64,000 nt of DNA from Macrostomum hystrix (taxonomy: Eukaryota > Platyhelminthes > Macrostomidae), in contig CATNEN010000039.1 in the NCBI GenBank assembly GCA_950097015.1, positions 20,205,501 through 20,269,500 on the forward strand, written 5' to 3'. Position 1 is the stretch's first letter; every line of letters begins with the position of its first letter. Position numbers and translations under genes: made by a program. The notes beneath the pieces were generated by a model. That model was not told where the DNA came from. It ran no database searches and saw nothing but the letters and a program-made list of their open reading frames with translations. Positions 11,101-21,505 of the stretch are shown here, piece after piece.

Positions 11101-11112
11101 AATTTCGGACAT
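5163..11112 (-). CDS. SLC6-family Na+/Cl--dependent neurotransmitter (amino acid type) transporter
   Basis: A complete ten-exon model: 11112-11002, 10556-10043, 9609-9466, 9381-9222, 8937-8441, 8292-8180, 7455-7157, 6319-6035, 5582-5441, 5282-5163. All phases match and the sum is exactly 795 codons (794 aa plus stop). The long polar N-terminus is Gln-rich. TM1 has [14 protein letters not shown] (to residue 157); the Gly where monoamine transporters carry Asp points to an amino-acid-type substrate such as glycine, proline or GABA. The large outer loop has the Cys249/Cys258 pair (C-x8-C) and N-glycosylation sites near 275, 280 and 289. TM6 reads [20 protein letters not shown]. The cytoplasmic end has [11 protein letters not shown], as in glycine/proline transporters, then nine Gly and a C-terminal STSEI, a class I PDZ ligand. 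Exon 1 and its join are less certain than the rest. It would move substrate with Na+ and Cl- at the plasma membrane, probably of neurons or glia. Confidence 0.92.
5705..6012 (+). mobile_element. tRNA-derived SINE, nearly full length
   Basis: Head with GGTGAGTGGCAGAACGGTCA (A box) and GAGCTCGATCCGCGGC (B box), then the shared body TTACGCCCTTAAGGGCCAAC and AGTCAGGGCAGATGTACACA, and a tail of degenerate ATT/ATA units. It sits antisense in SLC6 intron 8, between exons at 6035 and 5582. The 3' part is shorter than in the copy at 18229. Confidence 0.9.
6570..6630 (-). repeat. tRNA-like fragment (3' half with B box)
   Basis: On the minus strand the sequence AGGTCGAGAGTTCAAATCTC resembles a variable loop and T arm with an RNA polymerase III B box. 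A similar fragment occurs at 47172-47220, so this may be a second short dispersed tRNA-derived family. There is no full cloverleaf, so it is not a tRNA gene. Confidence 0.35.
6796..6935. promoter_or_regulatory. CCAAT/GC-box cluster in an SLC6 intron
   Basis: Two inverted CCAAT boxes (ATTGG at 6804 and 6886) and a GC box (GGTGGGGCGGGTGG near 6915) in an unusually GC-rich island. GCGCTGATTGGCTG is shared with the 54-bp array at 24645-25012. It could be an internal promoter or a dispersed element; no transcript evidence can be read here. Confidence 0.3.
7525..8085. repeat. 18-bp tandem array split by a SINE
   Basis: Unit CCAAGGTTTCCAATGATC (18 bp). Two copies lie at about 7528-7562 and about eight more at 7945-8085. 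The SINE at 7563-7944 interrupts the array, so the array is older than the insertion. Confidence 0.85.
7563..7945 (-). mobile_element. tRNA-derived SINE, full length
   Basis: Minus-strand copy: head at 7945 (GGGGGTCGGTGGCAGAGCGG), body including TTACGCCCTTGAGGGCCAAC, and tail at 7563-7600 of AAT units read on +. It contains the 3' module (CTCAGGAGTCAGCGAAATGG, then CCTGGCTGGC and GATGTGCCATTGCCCGCAGC) seen in other full copies. It lies in SLC6 intron 6. Confidence 0.92.
8972..9135. repeat. 29-bp tandem array
   Basis: Unit AGGATAAAACTGAGGACATT followed by GTGACTAAC, with starts at 8972, 9001 and 9030 (29 bp), then increasingly degenerate copies. It lies in SLC6 intron 4. Confidence 0.85.
9711..9988 (-). 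mobile_element. tRNA-derived SINE, internally shortened
   Basis: Head at 9988 (GGGGGTCGGTGGCAGAGCGG) through the body to GCTGCGGGCCACTAGACCCG, with part of the 3' module missing. The AT-rich tail runs on to about 9665. It lies in SLC6 intron 2 and has lost about ten bases of the head after the A box. Confidence 0.9.
10606..10795 (-). mobile_element. SINE 3'-end fragment, interrupted
   Basis: The tail module AATTGCAGGAGGGCTGCGGG at 10611-10630 stops after GTAATGG, about 105 unrelated bases follow, and the module resumes at 10743-10792 (GGCAATGGCACATCATTGGT). The fragment lies in SLC6 intron 1. Confidence 0.7.
10885..10965. promoter_or_regulatory. Cluster of ACGTCA (CRE-like) motifs
   Basis: GACGTCAAACAAA is repeated three times at 10888-10925, and GAGACGTCATGACC follows at about 10949-10962. 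ACGTCA is the CREB/ATF half site. The cluster lies at the start of SLC6 intron 1. It may simply be a short tandem repeat. Confidence 0.25.
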
Positions 11113-11218
11113 TTTTTGCTAGCGGAAAGCTTTTTTTCAAACTCGCCAATCTAAGTTCACGAATCTCAATCGACGCTTTTCGGCTGTCCGTCAAGCTTTT
11201 CGTTTATCGATTAATTGG

Positions 11219-11225
11219 TTATATA
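11219..11225 (-). promoter_or_regulatory. Possible TATA box for the SLC6 gene
   Basis: TATATAA on the minus strand, 107 bases upstream of the proposed ATG at 11112, which would put a start site near 11190. No other promoter element is clear. Confidence 0.25.
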
Positions 11226-11914
11226 ATGCTCCGAGATAGCTAGGTGAGTCTTTCAATGTGAGATTTTATTCTAAGCACCGCATGTGCAATTTTTATGCTT
11301 TGGGTTGGAGTCACTGTACCTCATTGATTAACTGATGGCGGTGGGGATAAATGGAGGGGTGTCCTCAACCCGCCCACCTCCCCTCTCTGACCCTGAGCTT
11401 TGAGTACACTACAGGAACTCCAAGTGCTCTCTCTATCTTACTTCCCTACTTTCATAGCTCGTACACTTTCTCTACCCAGTGTTGAGTTGAATGTACACAG
11501 AAGGCTGCACAATGCGCTCTACACGCATTCATTCAGGTTGAATAGACTGACTCACAGCTTCTTACGGAAGGAGTAGAAATGCTTTTGGCTGTCTGTACTT
11601 CTGCGTTATTTTTAATCTTCCATGCTTCCATGAACAATTTCAGTTTAAAGGCATTTCAAATGCGTGTCACGAGAATATTTAATCTTGCTTGCATTGCCCT
11701 ATAATGAATTAGACGTCTTCCACAAACACTTCCTGCTTGGACCAGCGAGGGACTAAAAAGTACATATGATTGGCTCAAAAAGCCATAGAGCTGGAAACAG
11801 GAATCAAAGAACTAGATTTATGAAAGCATTTACTTAACTAGAGACAAAGCAGGCTCACTTAATATACAAGGTAAACAAAAACGTAGGTACGAAATTAAGT
11901 ATGAGCTGCTGTTC
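11226..11914. other. Intergenic, nothing recognised
   Basis: Mixed-composition sequence upstream of the SLC6 gene and next to the 12-bp satellite. No exon, RNA gene or repeat array was recognised. Confidence 0.4.
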
Positions 11915-14078
11915 CACACACTGCTGCACACACTGCTGAACACACTGCTGAACACACTGATGCACACACTGCTGCACACACTGCTGAACACACTGCTGCA
12001 CACACATCTGCACACACTGCTGCACACACATCTGCACACACTGCTGCACACACTGCTGCACACACATCTGCACACACTGCTGCACACACTGCTGCACACA
12101 CTGCTGAACACACTGCTGCACACACTGCTGCACACACTGCTGCACACACTGCTGCACACACTGCTGCACACACTGCTGCACACACTGCTGCACACACTGC
12201 TGCACACACACCACACTGCTGCACACACTGCTGCACACACTGCTGCACACACTGCTGCACACACTGCTGCACACACTGCTGCACACACATCTGCACACAC
12301 TGCTGCACACACTGCTGCACACACTGCTGCACACACTGCTGCACACACTGCTGCACACACATCTGCACACACTGCTGCACACACTGCTGCACACACTGCT
12401 GCACACACTGCTGCACACACTGCTGCACACACATCTGCACACACTGCTGCACACACTGCTGCACACACTGCTGCACACACTGCTGCACACACTGCTGCAC
12501 ACACATGCTGCACACACTGCTGCACACACTGCTGCACACACATGCTGCACACACTGCTGCACACACTGCTGCACACACTGCTGCACACACTGCTGCACAC
12601 ACTGCTGCACACACTGCTGCACACACTGCTGCACACACTGCTGAACACACTGATGCACACACTGCTGAACACACTGCTGCACACACATCTGCACACACAT
12701 CTGCACACACTGCTGCACACACTGCTGCACACACATCTGCACACACTGCTGCACACACATCTGCACACACTGCTGCACACACTGCTGCACACACTGCTGA
12801 ACACACTGCTGCACACACTGCTGAACACACTGCTGCACACACATCTGCACACACTGCTGCACACACTGCTGAACACACTGCTGCACACACTGCTGCACAC
12901 ACTGCTGCACACACATCTGCACACACTGCTGCACACACTGCTGCACACACTGCTGAACACACTGCTGCACACACTGCTGAACACACTGCTGCACACACTG
13001 CTGAACACACTGCTGAACACACTGATGCACACACTGCTGAACACACTGATGCACACACTGCTGAACACACTGCTGAACACTGCTGAACACACTGATGCAC
13101 ACACTGCTGAACACACTGATGCACACACTGCTGAACACACTGCTGAACACACTGCTGAACACACTGCTGAACACACATCTGCACACACTGCTGCACACAC
13201 TGCTGAACACACTGCTGCACACACTGCTGAACACACATCTGCACACACTGCTGCACACACTGCTGAACACACTGCTGCACACACTGCTGAACACACTGCT
13301 GCACACACTGCTGCACACACTGCTGAACACACTGCTGCACACACTGCTGAACACACATCTGCACACACTGCTGCACACACTGCTGCACACATATCTGCAC
13401 ACACATCTGCACACACTGCTGCACACACTGCTGAACACACATCTGCACACACATCTGCACACACTGCTGCACACACTGCTGCACACACATCTGCACACAC
13501 ATCTGCACACACTGCTGCACACACTGCTGCACACACTGCTGAACACACTGCTGCACACACTGCTGCACACACTGCTGCACACACTGCTGCACACACATCT
13601 GCACACACTGCTGCACACACATCTGCACACACTGCTGCACACACTGCTGCACACACTGCTGCACACACATCTGCACACACTGCTGAACACACTGCTGCAC
13701 ACACTGCTGCACACACTGCTGCACACACTGCTGCACACACTGCTGCACACACTGCTGCACACACTGCTGCACACACTGCTGCACACACATCTGCACACAC
13801 TGCTGCACACACTGCTGCACACACTGCTGCACACACATCTGCACACGCTGCTGCACACACATCTGCACACACTGCTGCACACACTGCTGCACACACATCT
13901 GCACACACTGCTGCACACACTGCTGCACACACATCTGCACACACTGCTGCACACACATCTGCACACACTGCTGCACACACTGCTGCACACACATCTGCAC
14001 ACACTGCTGCACACACTGCTGCACACACATCTGCACACACTGCTGCACACACATCTGCACACACTGCTGCACACACTG
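11915..14078. repeat. 12-bp tandem array, CTGCTGCACACA
   Basis: About 180 copies of CTGCTGCACACA with the variants CTGAACACACTG, CATCTGCACACA and CTGATGCACACA. A higher-order 72-bp period is visible at 12283-12500 (variant CATCTG at 12289, 12361, 12433). The unit is a multiple of three, so four frames stay open for over 700 codons; these are not genes. Confidence 0.97.
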
Positions 14079-14084
14079 CAGCTC

Positions 14085-14745
14085 GCAATTACGCACAGAA
14101 TTTCGAACGCCAATCAATAAAACATGGGCTTACCAGGCTAGAGAATCTGCTAATGTTCTCATTACGCTGACTCAGACAAGTAAAGATTATCCGCAGCTTC
14201 TCCATAGGCATAGATTAACGGCTGGTGCTGAAAGTGTTGAATGAGGGTTTGACCGTGTCAGCCAGTCAGAGCTTGCACAGGGACTGCGTGCTGCGAAATG
14301 TTTCATTTCAACATTTTATTGTGCTCACACTGACTGTCTCACACAACCAACCCAAGTGTGCAATGCAAGGGTAAGATAGAGAAATATTTTGTGCTTGACA
14401 ATGCGTTCTCATTGTACAGTCGATTATGTACATATATGTTATAAGCCAAAGTGTGATTTTAGGCCATTGAAAATCTCGATAAATAGTTTACAGAATAAAT
14501 TTAAAAGTACTTCAGTCATAAAATATGGGTTAGAATGTATTGTTGAAGTTTTAATCAGAGAAGCATAGAGCTTTTGAAAGTTCACTCAAATTGTACTTTT
14601 TAAGTAGTGCAATGCGGACTGAAAACTATTTTAGCTCCTAGTTTGTAACAACAGAGCGCCATTGCTGCGCTAAGCATAGGTCGGGTTGTATTTGCAGAAT
14701 ATACCGTTTACCGACACTTCTTATCAAGCATATGAGCATGTGAGC
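14085..14745. other. Spacer between two satellites
   Basis: AT-rich sequence with no supported gene. Confidence 0.4.
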
Positions 14746-16172
14746 AACTGATGCTCAACTGATGCTCAACTGATGCTCAACTGGTGTTCAACTGATGCTC
14801 AACTGATGCTCAACTGATGCTCAACTGATGTTCAACTGATGCTCAACTGATGCTCAACTGATGCTCAACTGATGCTCAACTGATGCTCAACTGATGTTCA
14901 ACTGATGCTCAACTGATGCTCAACTGATGCTCAACTGATGCTCAACTGATGCTCAACTGATGCTCAACTGATGCTCAACTGATGCTCAACTGATGCTCAA
15001 CTGATGCTCAACTGATGCTCAACTGATGCTCAACTGATGCTCAACTGATGCTCAACTGATGCTCAACTGATGCTCAACTGATGCTCAACTGATGCTCAAT
15101 TGATGCTCAACTGATGCTCAACTGATGCTCAACTGATGCTCAACTGATGCTCAACTGATGCTCAACTGATGCTCAACTGATGCTCAACTGATGCTCAACT
15201 GATGCTCAACTGATGCTCAACTGATGCTCAACTGATGCTCAACTGATGTTCAACTGATGCTCAACTGATGTTCAACTGATGCTCAACTGATGCTCAACTG
15301 ATGCTCAACTGATGCTCAACTGATGCTCAACTGATGCTCAACTGATGTTCAACTGATGCTCAACTGATGCTCAACTGATGCTCAACTGATGCTCAACTGA
15401 TGCTCAACTGATGCTCAACTGATGCTCAACTGATGGCTGAACTGATGCTGAACTGATAGTCAACTGATGCTCAACTGATGCTCAACTGATGCTCAACTGA
15501 TGCTCAACTGATGTTCAACTGATGCTCAACTGATGCTCAACTGATGCTCAACTGATGCTCAACTGATGTTCAACTGATGCTCAACTGATGCTCAACTGAT
15601 GCTCAACTGATGCTCAACTGATGCTCAACTGGTGCTCAACTGATGTTCAACTGATGCTCAACTGATGCTCAACTGATGTTCAACTGATGCTCAACTGATG
15701 CTCAACTGATGCTCAACTGATGCTCAACTGATGCTCAACTGATGCTCAACTGATGCTCAACTGATGCTCAACTGATGGCTGAACTGATGCTGAACTGATG
15801 TTCAACTGATGCTCAACTGATGCTCAACTGATGCTCAACTGATGCTCAACTGATGCTCAACTGATGCTCAACTGATGCTCAACTGATGCTCAACTGATGC
15901 TCAACTGATGCTCAACTGATGTTCAACTGATGTTCAACTGATGCTCAACTGATGTTCAACTGATGTTCAACTGATGCTCAACTGATGCTCAACTGATGCT
16001 CAACTGATGCTCAACTGATGCTCAACTGATGCTCAACTGATGCTCAACTGATGCTCAACTGATGCTCAACTGATGTTCAACTGATGCTCAACTGATGTTC
16101 AACTGATGCTCAACTGATGCTCAACTGATGTTCAACTGATGCTCAACTGATGCTCAACTGATGCTCAACTGA
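14746..16172. repeat. 11-bp tandem array, CTGATGCTCAA
   Basis: About 130 copies of CTGATGCTCAA. Main variants are CTGATGTTCAA and a CTGATGGCTGAACTGATGCT interruption that occurs twice (about 15431 and 15774), roughly 343 bp apart. This suggests copying of large blocks. Confidence 0.97.
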
Positions 16173-16174
16173 TG

Positions 16175-17088
16175 CTGCATTGTGCCATGTTTTATTATAG
16201 TGCACAATACTTTCTCTGGGTCACTAACGCTAGCAGTTCAAAAAATTGTCAGTTTGATGTCAATTTTAATATTTTTTAAATAGATGCTGTAATGCTTTAG
16301 TATGCTTTAGTATGCTTTCAACTGTCCTACTGTCTGTCTGTCAAAGGGAACATTGCAGCTAAATTAGAAGCAAATGTACTTCAATACGGCAGATGCGCAG
16401 AAAGACAGCTGCTCTTATATCCTGCATTCTTAAATTTCACTTAAAAAGCTTTGGGCTATAAAGGAAATCAAAGGAATGCGCGGATTTTCTTCAAAAGCGT
16501 TGCTTTTCCGTGAAACACCGACAATGTGAGAATCCGGACTCTGAAAATGCATCTGCTACATCCGTTTCTTATTTATTCGGCACAAAAATTCGTTTCTGTG
16601 GCCAACACGGAGGCGAAAATGCGTTTCGCAATCTGTGCAACTCTGTAGATACGAGTGCAAGTCCAATTTGGGCGCAGTCGGTGATTCGCTGTGTTTTCGC
16701 TTTGAATCATATCGGCACAACAAGCACTGTTACAGATTCCTACTTCGAAAAACGCTTGCAGCAAAAGTTGCAAAATTACCTCAAAAGCTTGGTAAGAGCA
16801 AATGATTTCGTGGTAGCTCGGGTGTCTGATTGACATTTGCGTAAATAATCCTCCTGGCTTCTGGCTAAGGGTTTTGGCACGAACATCGCGCTGTGGCTTG
16901 TTTAACAATTCCCTCAAAGCTCTATGGTCCTTGTGGAAGCCTACATGATGGGAAAGACCACGGATGCCCTCGGGGTAGCGTTTGGTCTATCGGTGTGTCC
17001 TAAGGCTGTATTACCAGTTCATTATATTTCTTTTCTTATCTGGAAATCGGTCAGAAAAAAGAAGCCAATCTGTTAGTAATAATTATAA
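16175..17088. other. Unique-looking spacer
   Basis: The longest open frame (107 codons, 16510-16833 +) has no recognisable motif, and its opposite strand is also open, so I do not call a gene. Confidence 0.4.
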
Positions 17089-17427
17089 TAATTGCAGGAG
17101 GGCTGCGGTCAGTCGCACATCAATTGGCGACACTGGACCCACAGCCAACGACTCCGCACATTTCGCTGACTCCTGAGCACACACGCACACAGATACTGTA
17201 CGCAGGCACACGCTCACACAGGTGTGAACATCTGCCCTGACTTTCTCACCGTCAGGCAGTGTACACTCTCACTGTGCCTTGGAGGTTGGCCCTCAGGGGC
17301 GTAAATTGCACGACAAGCCCCCAAGCCTTCTCTCCGCGGCTGCGCACCAAATCAATAGGGCTTCGCCGCGGAATCGAGCTCAGGGACCTTGGCGCGAGAG
17401 GCAAACGCGTTAACTGCTCTGCCACAT
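17089..17427 (-). mobile_element. tRNA-derived SINE, full length
   Basis: Head at about 17427 (GTGGCAGAGCAGTTAACGCG), B box GAGCTCGATTCCGCGGC, body, 3' module and an ATT tail at 17076-17098. The first bases of the head are replaced by the start of the TAGAA array. Confidence 0.92.
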
Positions 17428-17740
17428 AGAATAGAATAGAATAGAATAGAATATAATAGAATAGAATAGAATAGAATAGAATAGAATATAAGAGAATAGA
17501 ATAGAATAGAATAGAATAGAATAGAATATAAGAGAATAGAATGGAATAGAATATAAGAGAAAACAATAGAATAGAATAGAAAAGAATAGAATAGAATAGA
17601 CTGGACTAGAATAGAATAGAATAGAATAGAATAGAATAGAATAGACTGGAATAGAATAGAATAGAATAGAATAGAATAGAATAGAATAGAAAATACTGGA
17701 ATAGAATAGAATAGAATAGAATAGAATAGAACCGAACAGA
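17428..17740. repeat. Pentanucleotide array (ATAGA)n
   Basis: About 60 units of ATAGA with TATAAGAGA and TAGACTGG interruptions. It is joined directly to the head of the SINE. Confidence 0.95.
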
Positions 17741-17744
17741 CTAT

Positions 17745-18225
17745 AAAAACGGAGTAGAAAAAACTGACTTTCTTTTTAGTCCATGTTGTTGGTCATGGTT
17801 TCTTTCCGTTGCCAATTCCTGCCATATTAAATATTCAATACTTAAATTCCATATCGGGAAAACAGTTCTTAAGAAGAATTTAACGGAGGTAAGCAAAATA
17901 TAAAATAATGAGCAAAAATTTGTTTGACATGCCAAGCAAGGGTCATGAGCCCCAAGAGACCCTCAAAGAGCATTGCGGCTTTTCCGAAGCTGTGAGTGTC
18001 GCCATTTGAACTGCATCACTAATGACTCTGGATTCAATTACATGCTGAATGCATCAACCATTCATTGCCTGGTTGCCTTGGCTGCTACACATTTTTGTGG
18101 TTAATTGAAATTTGAAAAAATAACTATCGAATCTAATTCAGTCGAGCTTGATCAATCAACAATGGCAGCGGTAGTTCCTTTTGCGTTACAATAATCTTTG
18201 CTATAGTGCTTTTGGCACTGGCGCA
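17745..18225. other. Spacer, nothing recognised
   Basis: No exon or repeat was recognised between the pentanucleotide array and the next SINE. Confidence 0.4.
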
Positions 18226-18228
18226 TCA

Positions 18229-18598
18229 GGGGGTCGGTGGCAGAGCGGTTAACGCGTTCGCCTCTCGCACCACGGTCCCTAAGTTCGATTCCGCGGCGAG
18301 GCCACATTTATTGGGGACGCAGCCGCGCAGTAAAGGCTCGGGGCTTGTCGTGCAATTTACGCCGTTGAGGGCCAACCTCCAAGGCACAGTGAGAGTGTAT
18401 ACACTTCCTGACGACGAGAAAGTCAGGGCAGATGTACACACCTAGCTGTGTGAGCGTATGCCTGCGTACAGTATTTGTGTTCGAGTGTGCTCAGGAGTCA
18501 GTGAAAAGGGCAGAATTGCCTCCTCGCTGGTTGCGGGTCTAGTGTCACCAAAATGATGTGCCACTGACCGCAGCCCTCGTGCAATTATTATTATTATC
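18229..18598 (+). mobile_element. tRNA-derived SINE, best full-length copy
   Basis: About 370 bp. The tRNA-like head has A box TGGCAGAGCGGTTAACGCG and B box AAGTTCGATTCCGCGGC. The body has GTGCAATTTACGCCGTTGAG, GGCACAGTGAGAGTGTA and AAAGTCAGGGCAGATGTACA. The 3' module is CTCAGGAGTCAGTGAAAAGG to GACCGCAGCCCTCGTGCAAT, ending in (ATT)n. The short-repeat tail, not poly(A), suggests mobilisation by a LINE that does not need poly(A). No protein is encoded. Confidence 0.93.
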
Positions 18599-18599
18599 A

Positions 18600-19264
18600 G
18601 TATGTATTGTCGCATTTCTGAACATTGTTGTCGATTATATAGTGAACAGGGTTTGTCAGGTTGTTAAAATTCAAGCGATTATCAAAATGGGCTAAAATTG
18701 ACCGTTTTTATTTCGTAAATAACAGTATCTAAAATACAGTTTTTACAAAGCCGATCTGTTGTGTTACAGTTAGAATTTTTACACAACAATAAAAAACACA
18801 AGCAATCCGTCAGTGTGACGGGTAAAATAAAATACCAGGTGACAAATAATTTTCAGTTCTGAAAATTTGATTGACATGCGCTGATGAAATAAAAAATGGT
18901 TCAGATTTTTTAATAACCGTGCGAAGATCCACATAGATCCGTTTGTGTTCGTGCTTGGAGTCAGTTGTGGATCTCGAACAAAGCCCTAGCAACTAGCCTG
19001 AAAAGCTTACTGAACTGCTATTTTTAGTTGTGTATGTTTGTTGTTAAAGCATTGATTGCGTTCGCAATAAAGCAAAGTACATTTCCTTAATGCGGCGTCG
19101 AGTGTGGTCTAGCACGTACGCGGCAAAAAAACGAAAGTGGGTTCATGCATATCTCTGATAGAAAATGCATTTACCGCCATATAATAAGCCACTATTTAAC
19201 GCACTGTGAAACAATGCGACACTGGTCCTGATTGTCTCCATGATAATTGCCAGGTTCCTTTCCA
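18600..19264. other. AT-rich region downstream of the DEG/ENaC gene
   Basis: No coding exon recognised. A minus-strand AATAAA at about 18707-18712 could end the channel transcript about 550 bases past its stop codon. Confidence 0.3.
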
Positions 19265-20989
19265 TCAGCTCGCCGACTCAGTCCCTGTGGACCGACCTCC
19301 GCGATGAGCGACGTGATTTGGCTGCGTTCCAAACTCGGCGCAAACTCCCTTCTCCCATGGATCGCTGCCAATCATGAGCGGGGTGGCCTGCTCCAGAGCG
19401 ATGCCTTCGCCTCCAGCGCTGCCTCCGCCGCCGTCGAAGCCGTCAGTCACGGCTGATTCCTTGCCCTGCGGCGTCGGTGGTGCCATCGGCTGGAAGCTGA
19501 CATAAACGAATTCGATCATTTCAACCACGAAGGCCGCCGTGAGACCAATGCATAGAGAGCAGAGACCGCCGATGCGACTCAGCAGGATGTTAACATCCAG
19601 AGTCAGTTTCTCAACTTTCTTGATGACGTCCCAGTTTTTTCGACGTATTTTAATATATGTGTAAGAGTTCAACTGAGACAGCCGGCTGTTGTAGGTTGTG
19701 GACTGGTACTCGGATATGTTCTTGCGAATGATCTCCCTAAACAGGCGCGTGTTGTTGTGTATTGCGTTCTGGGCTCTGTATTGATCCGCCAGAGCTTCGA
19801 TTTTGTTCGGTGACGGAATCCACTTGGTGATAGACAGCGTGGATTCGTACGTGAAGTATTTGCACCTTGGGAGGCAGGCCGAGGCCGATAGATTGGCTTT
19901 CAGCTCCTTCTCAGACGTCAGAGCTTCCTGCACGCAGTTCAGTCGGTCTCTAAGGGCGTCAAGATTCTCGTTGTCGGTCATGTCGATGCAGTAGGGCGCA
20001 GCCTTGCTTGGCACCTGGATCACGGGCCACAAAGAGTTGAGGCAGCCGCATTGCTTCAGAAGGTATCGCTGCAACTGTGCATTCGCGCAATGATGGTAAT
20101 CGGCAATGTACTCATTGTCCAGGTGCCTGATTGGCGCCTGGTTATCGCGGCACTCCTGCTTCGGTGTGCGCAGCTTCTCCCAGGCGGTGGTGGCATAGCT
20201 CACTTCGTTCATACGCCCAGGCTCAACGTTGAACCCGTTCTGGGCAAAGTCCGGAATCACGCCTTGCTCATGAACTGTCACCTTCACGCCTTCGCCTTTG
20301 TTTAAAACGTCGTAAAGGAAGCTGTACTTCAGCTCCTCCAAGTCCTGAGCTGGAACCAGCGACATGACAACAATTATGGACTCAATCTCCGTGCTGTTCC
20401 TACTCTCCACTGTAAAACAGTTAAAGAACTCGCTGTGTGAGTAAAGTTTTACAGTTATGTTGAGGCCTTCAAAGATGCAGTTCTCGGCTATAATCTGATA
20501 GCCTGAGTACATGACTACGCAGAAGAAGAGACTGCTCCGATTGTGGCTTATTGCAACGGTGTCATTATACTTCAGGTGCTGATAGTACGTGTCAATGTTG
20601 TCATAGGCAAACATCATGATGACGGGGTCTTGGGGCTCGTGGTCCGCTACTCTCTCGGAGATTCCTCGCAGCATTCGCTGGAACTGCATCGGCGTCAGCA
20701 CCGCCCCGCTCTCCCAAGCTGCCTTCGCCGCCTGCCCGAAGGGATTGTGTGAGCACAGCGTGAACGAAGGGAACTCTGGCTTGTTGTCGAACTCTGTCAT
20801 TGTGTGCCAGGCGGTGTCGTAGTTTAAAAAGTCGCGCACAAGAAACGCAGAAGTGATTACCAGAACGAGAGTCATGACCACGACGAATGTTGTCCAAAGC
20901 GAGCGACTAAATAGAGACCTGGCCTTGGTGATCTTCTGCATGCCTCTGATTGAGGAGGCCTCGCAGAACATGGCCCACCGGTTTGACAT
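19265..20989 (-). CDS. DEG/ENaC/ASIC-family cation channel
   Basis: A single 574-codon exon encodes an epithelial/degenerin-type, amiloride-sensitive-class channel subunit that would assemble as a trimer in the plasma membrane. TM1 is at about 31-53. The post-TM1 motif FPSFTLCSHNPF is at 73-84. The Cys-rich extracellular domain includes CANAQLQRYLLKQCGC (301-316) and CLPRCKYFTYESTLS (372-386). TM2 is at about 474-498 (IGGLCSLCIGLTAAFVVEMI). The pore filter normally reads G-x-S; here it reads Gly-Leu-Thr (482-484). The N-terminal His-Gly gating motif appears as Arg-Gly (SIRGMQ). The C-terminus is cytoplasmic and Gly-rich. The frame stays open for about 40 codons above the ATG, and a pyrimidine-rich acceptor (CCGCTGCAG) ends near 21058, so a 5' exon may exist upstream. 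Ligand and selectivity cannot be read. Confidence 0.93.
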   Translation of the reverse strand: MSNRWAMFCEASSIRGMQKITKARSLFSRSLWTTFVVVMTLVLVITSAFLVRDFLNYDTAWHTMTEFDNKPEFPSFTLCSHNPFGQAAKAAWESGAVLTPMQFQRMLRGISERVADHEPQDPVIMMFAYDNIDTYYQHLKYNDTVAISHNRSSLFFCVVMYSGYQIIAENCIFEGLNITVKLYSHSEFFNCFTVESRNSTEIESIIVVMSLVPAQDLEELKYSFLYDVLNKGEGVKVTVHEQGVIPDFAQNGFNVEPGRMNEVSYATTAWEKLRTPKQECRDNQAPIRHLDNEYIADYHHCANAQLQRYLLKQCGCLNSLWPVIQVPSKAAPYCIDMTDNENLDALRDRLNCVQEALTSEKELKANLSASACLPRCKYFTYESTLSITKWIPSPNKIEALADQYRAQNAIHNNTRLFREIIRKNISEYQSTTYNSRLSQLNSYTYIKIRRKNWDVIKKVEKLTLDVNILLSRIGGLCSLCIGLTAAFVVEMIEFVYVSFQPMAPPTPQGKESAVTDGFDGGGGSAGGEGIALEQATPLMIGSDPWEKGVCAEFGTQPNHVAHRGGRSTGTESAS

Positions 20990-21239
20990 CTTGCGGAGCA
21001 GGTGACGCCAGCGGACCCCGAGCCTTGATGAACCGCCAACGGCAACCGCTGCCGTAGTGTCTGCAGCGGGTTGAGGAGAAGCGAAGGGGAATTCTATGAA
21101 ATGCGGGCGAATTTACAGACAGAACTGCACATCGTCGAAACGTCTAAGTTTCTTTCTTGTCTAAGTGTCAGAGACAGAGCAGAAATATGTGGCTGACAGA
21201 CAGACAAGTCAAGTACAAGCGCTGCCTTCACCCAGCTGA

Positions 21240-21352
21240 GTGGGGGTGGCTCTTATTGGCCCGGCAGGCGAGTGTGCCCCCGCTGCCTTGGTTGATTGGA
21301 CCCTGGCAACTGGGAGCCTCGGTTTTGTTGCTGCGAAAGAAAAAGTTTCAAA
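21240..21352. promoter_or_regulatory. CCAAT-rich, possibly two-way promoter
   Basis: Two ATTGG (inverted CCAAT) motifs at 21255 and 21295 and a G-rich GTGGGGGTGGCTC stretch lie in a GC-rich island. It is about 200 bases upstream of the DEG/ENaC 5' region on - and directly upstream of a 50-codon ATG frame on +. Confidence 0.35.
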
Positions 21353-21505
21353 ATGAGTGGAGAAGAGACGGCCTCAGAAGCAGCAGCAGCAGCAACAGCA
21401 GCAAGGGGAGTTTGTCAGCCTTCATTTCCTGTCCCACACCTTTGCCATCGAGTCTTCATGCGCGAGAAGAACTTTCAAGACCTTTTTAATGTTGATTTTT
21501 TCTAA
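21353..21505 (+). CDS. Possible 50-codon ORF
   Basis: ATG in a good context (CAAAATGAG) follows the CCAAT-rich island. The peptide starts MSGEETASEAAAAATAARG; the Ala run comes from GCA-type repeats (CAGCAGCAGCAGCAACAG). No family recognised and no strong splice donor is visible. It could be a first exon, a short ORF or chance. Confidence 0.15.
   Translation: MSGEETASEAAAAATAARGVCQPSFPVPHLCHRVFMREKNFQDLFNVDFF

Noticed and set aside
11830-14170. Open frames of 736-752 codons on both strands (Cys/Ala/Val, Gln-Cys-Val and His-Thr-rich)
   Set aside because: They arise from a 12-bp satellite whose unit is a multiple of three and has no stop in several frames. All frames on both strands look equally open and there is no codon bias or domain.
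18229-18300. Functional tRNA gene
   Set aside because: A and B boxes are present, but the acceptor stem does not pair, the body continues for 300 bp, and it recurs as dispersed truncated copies; it is a SINE head.
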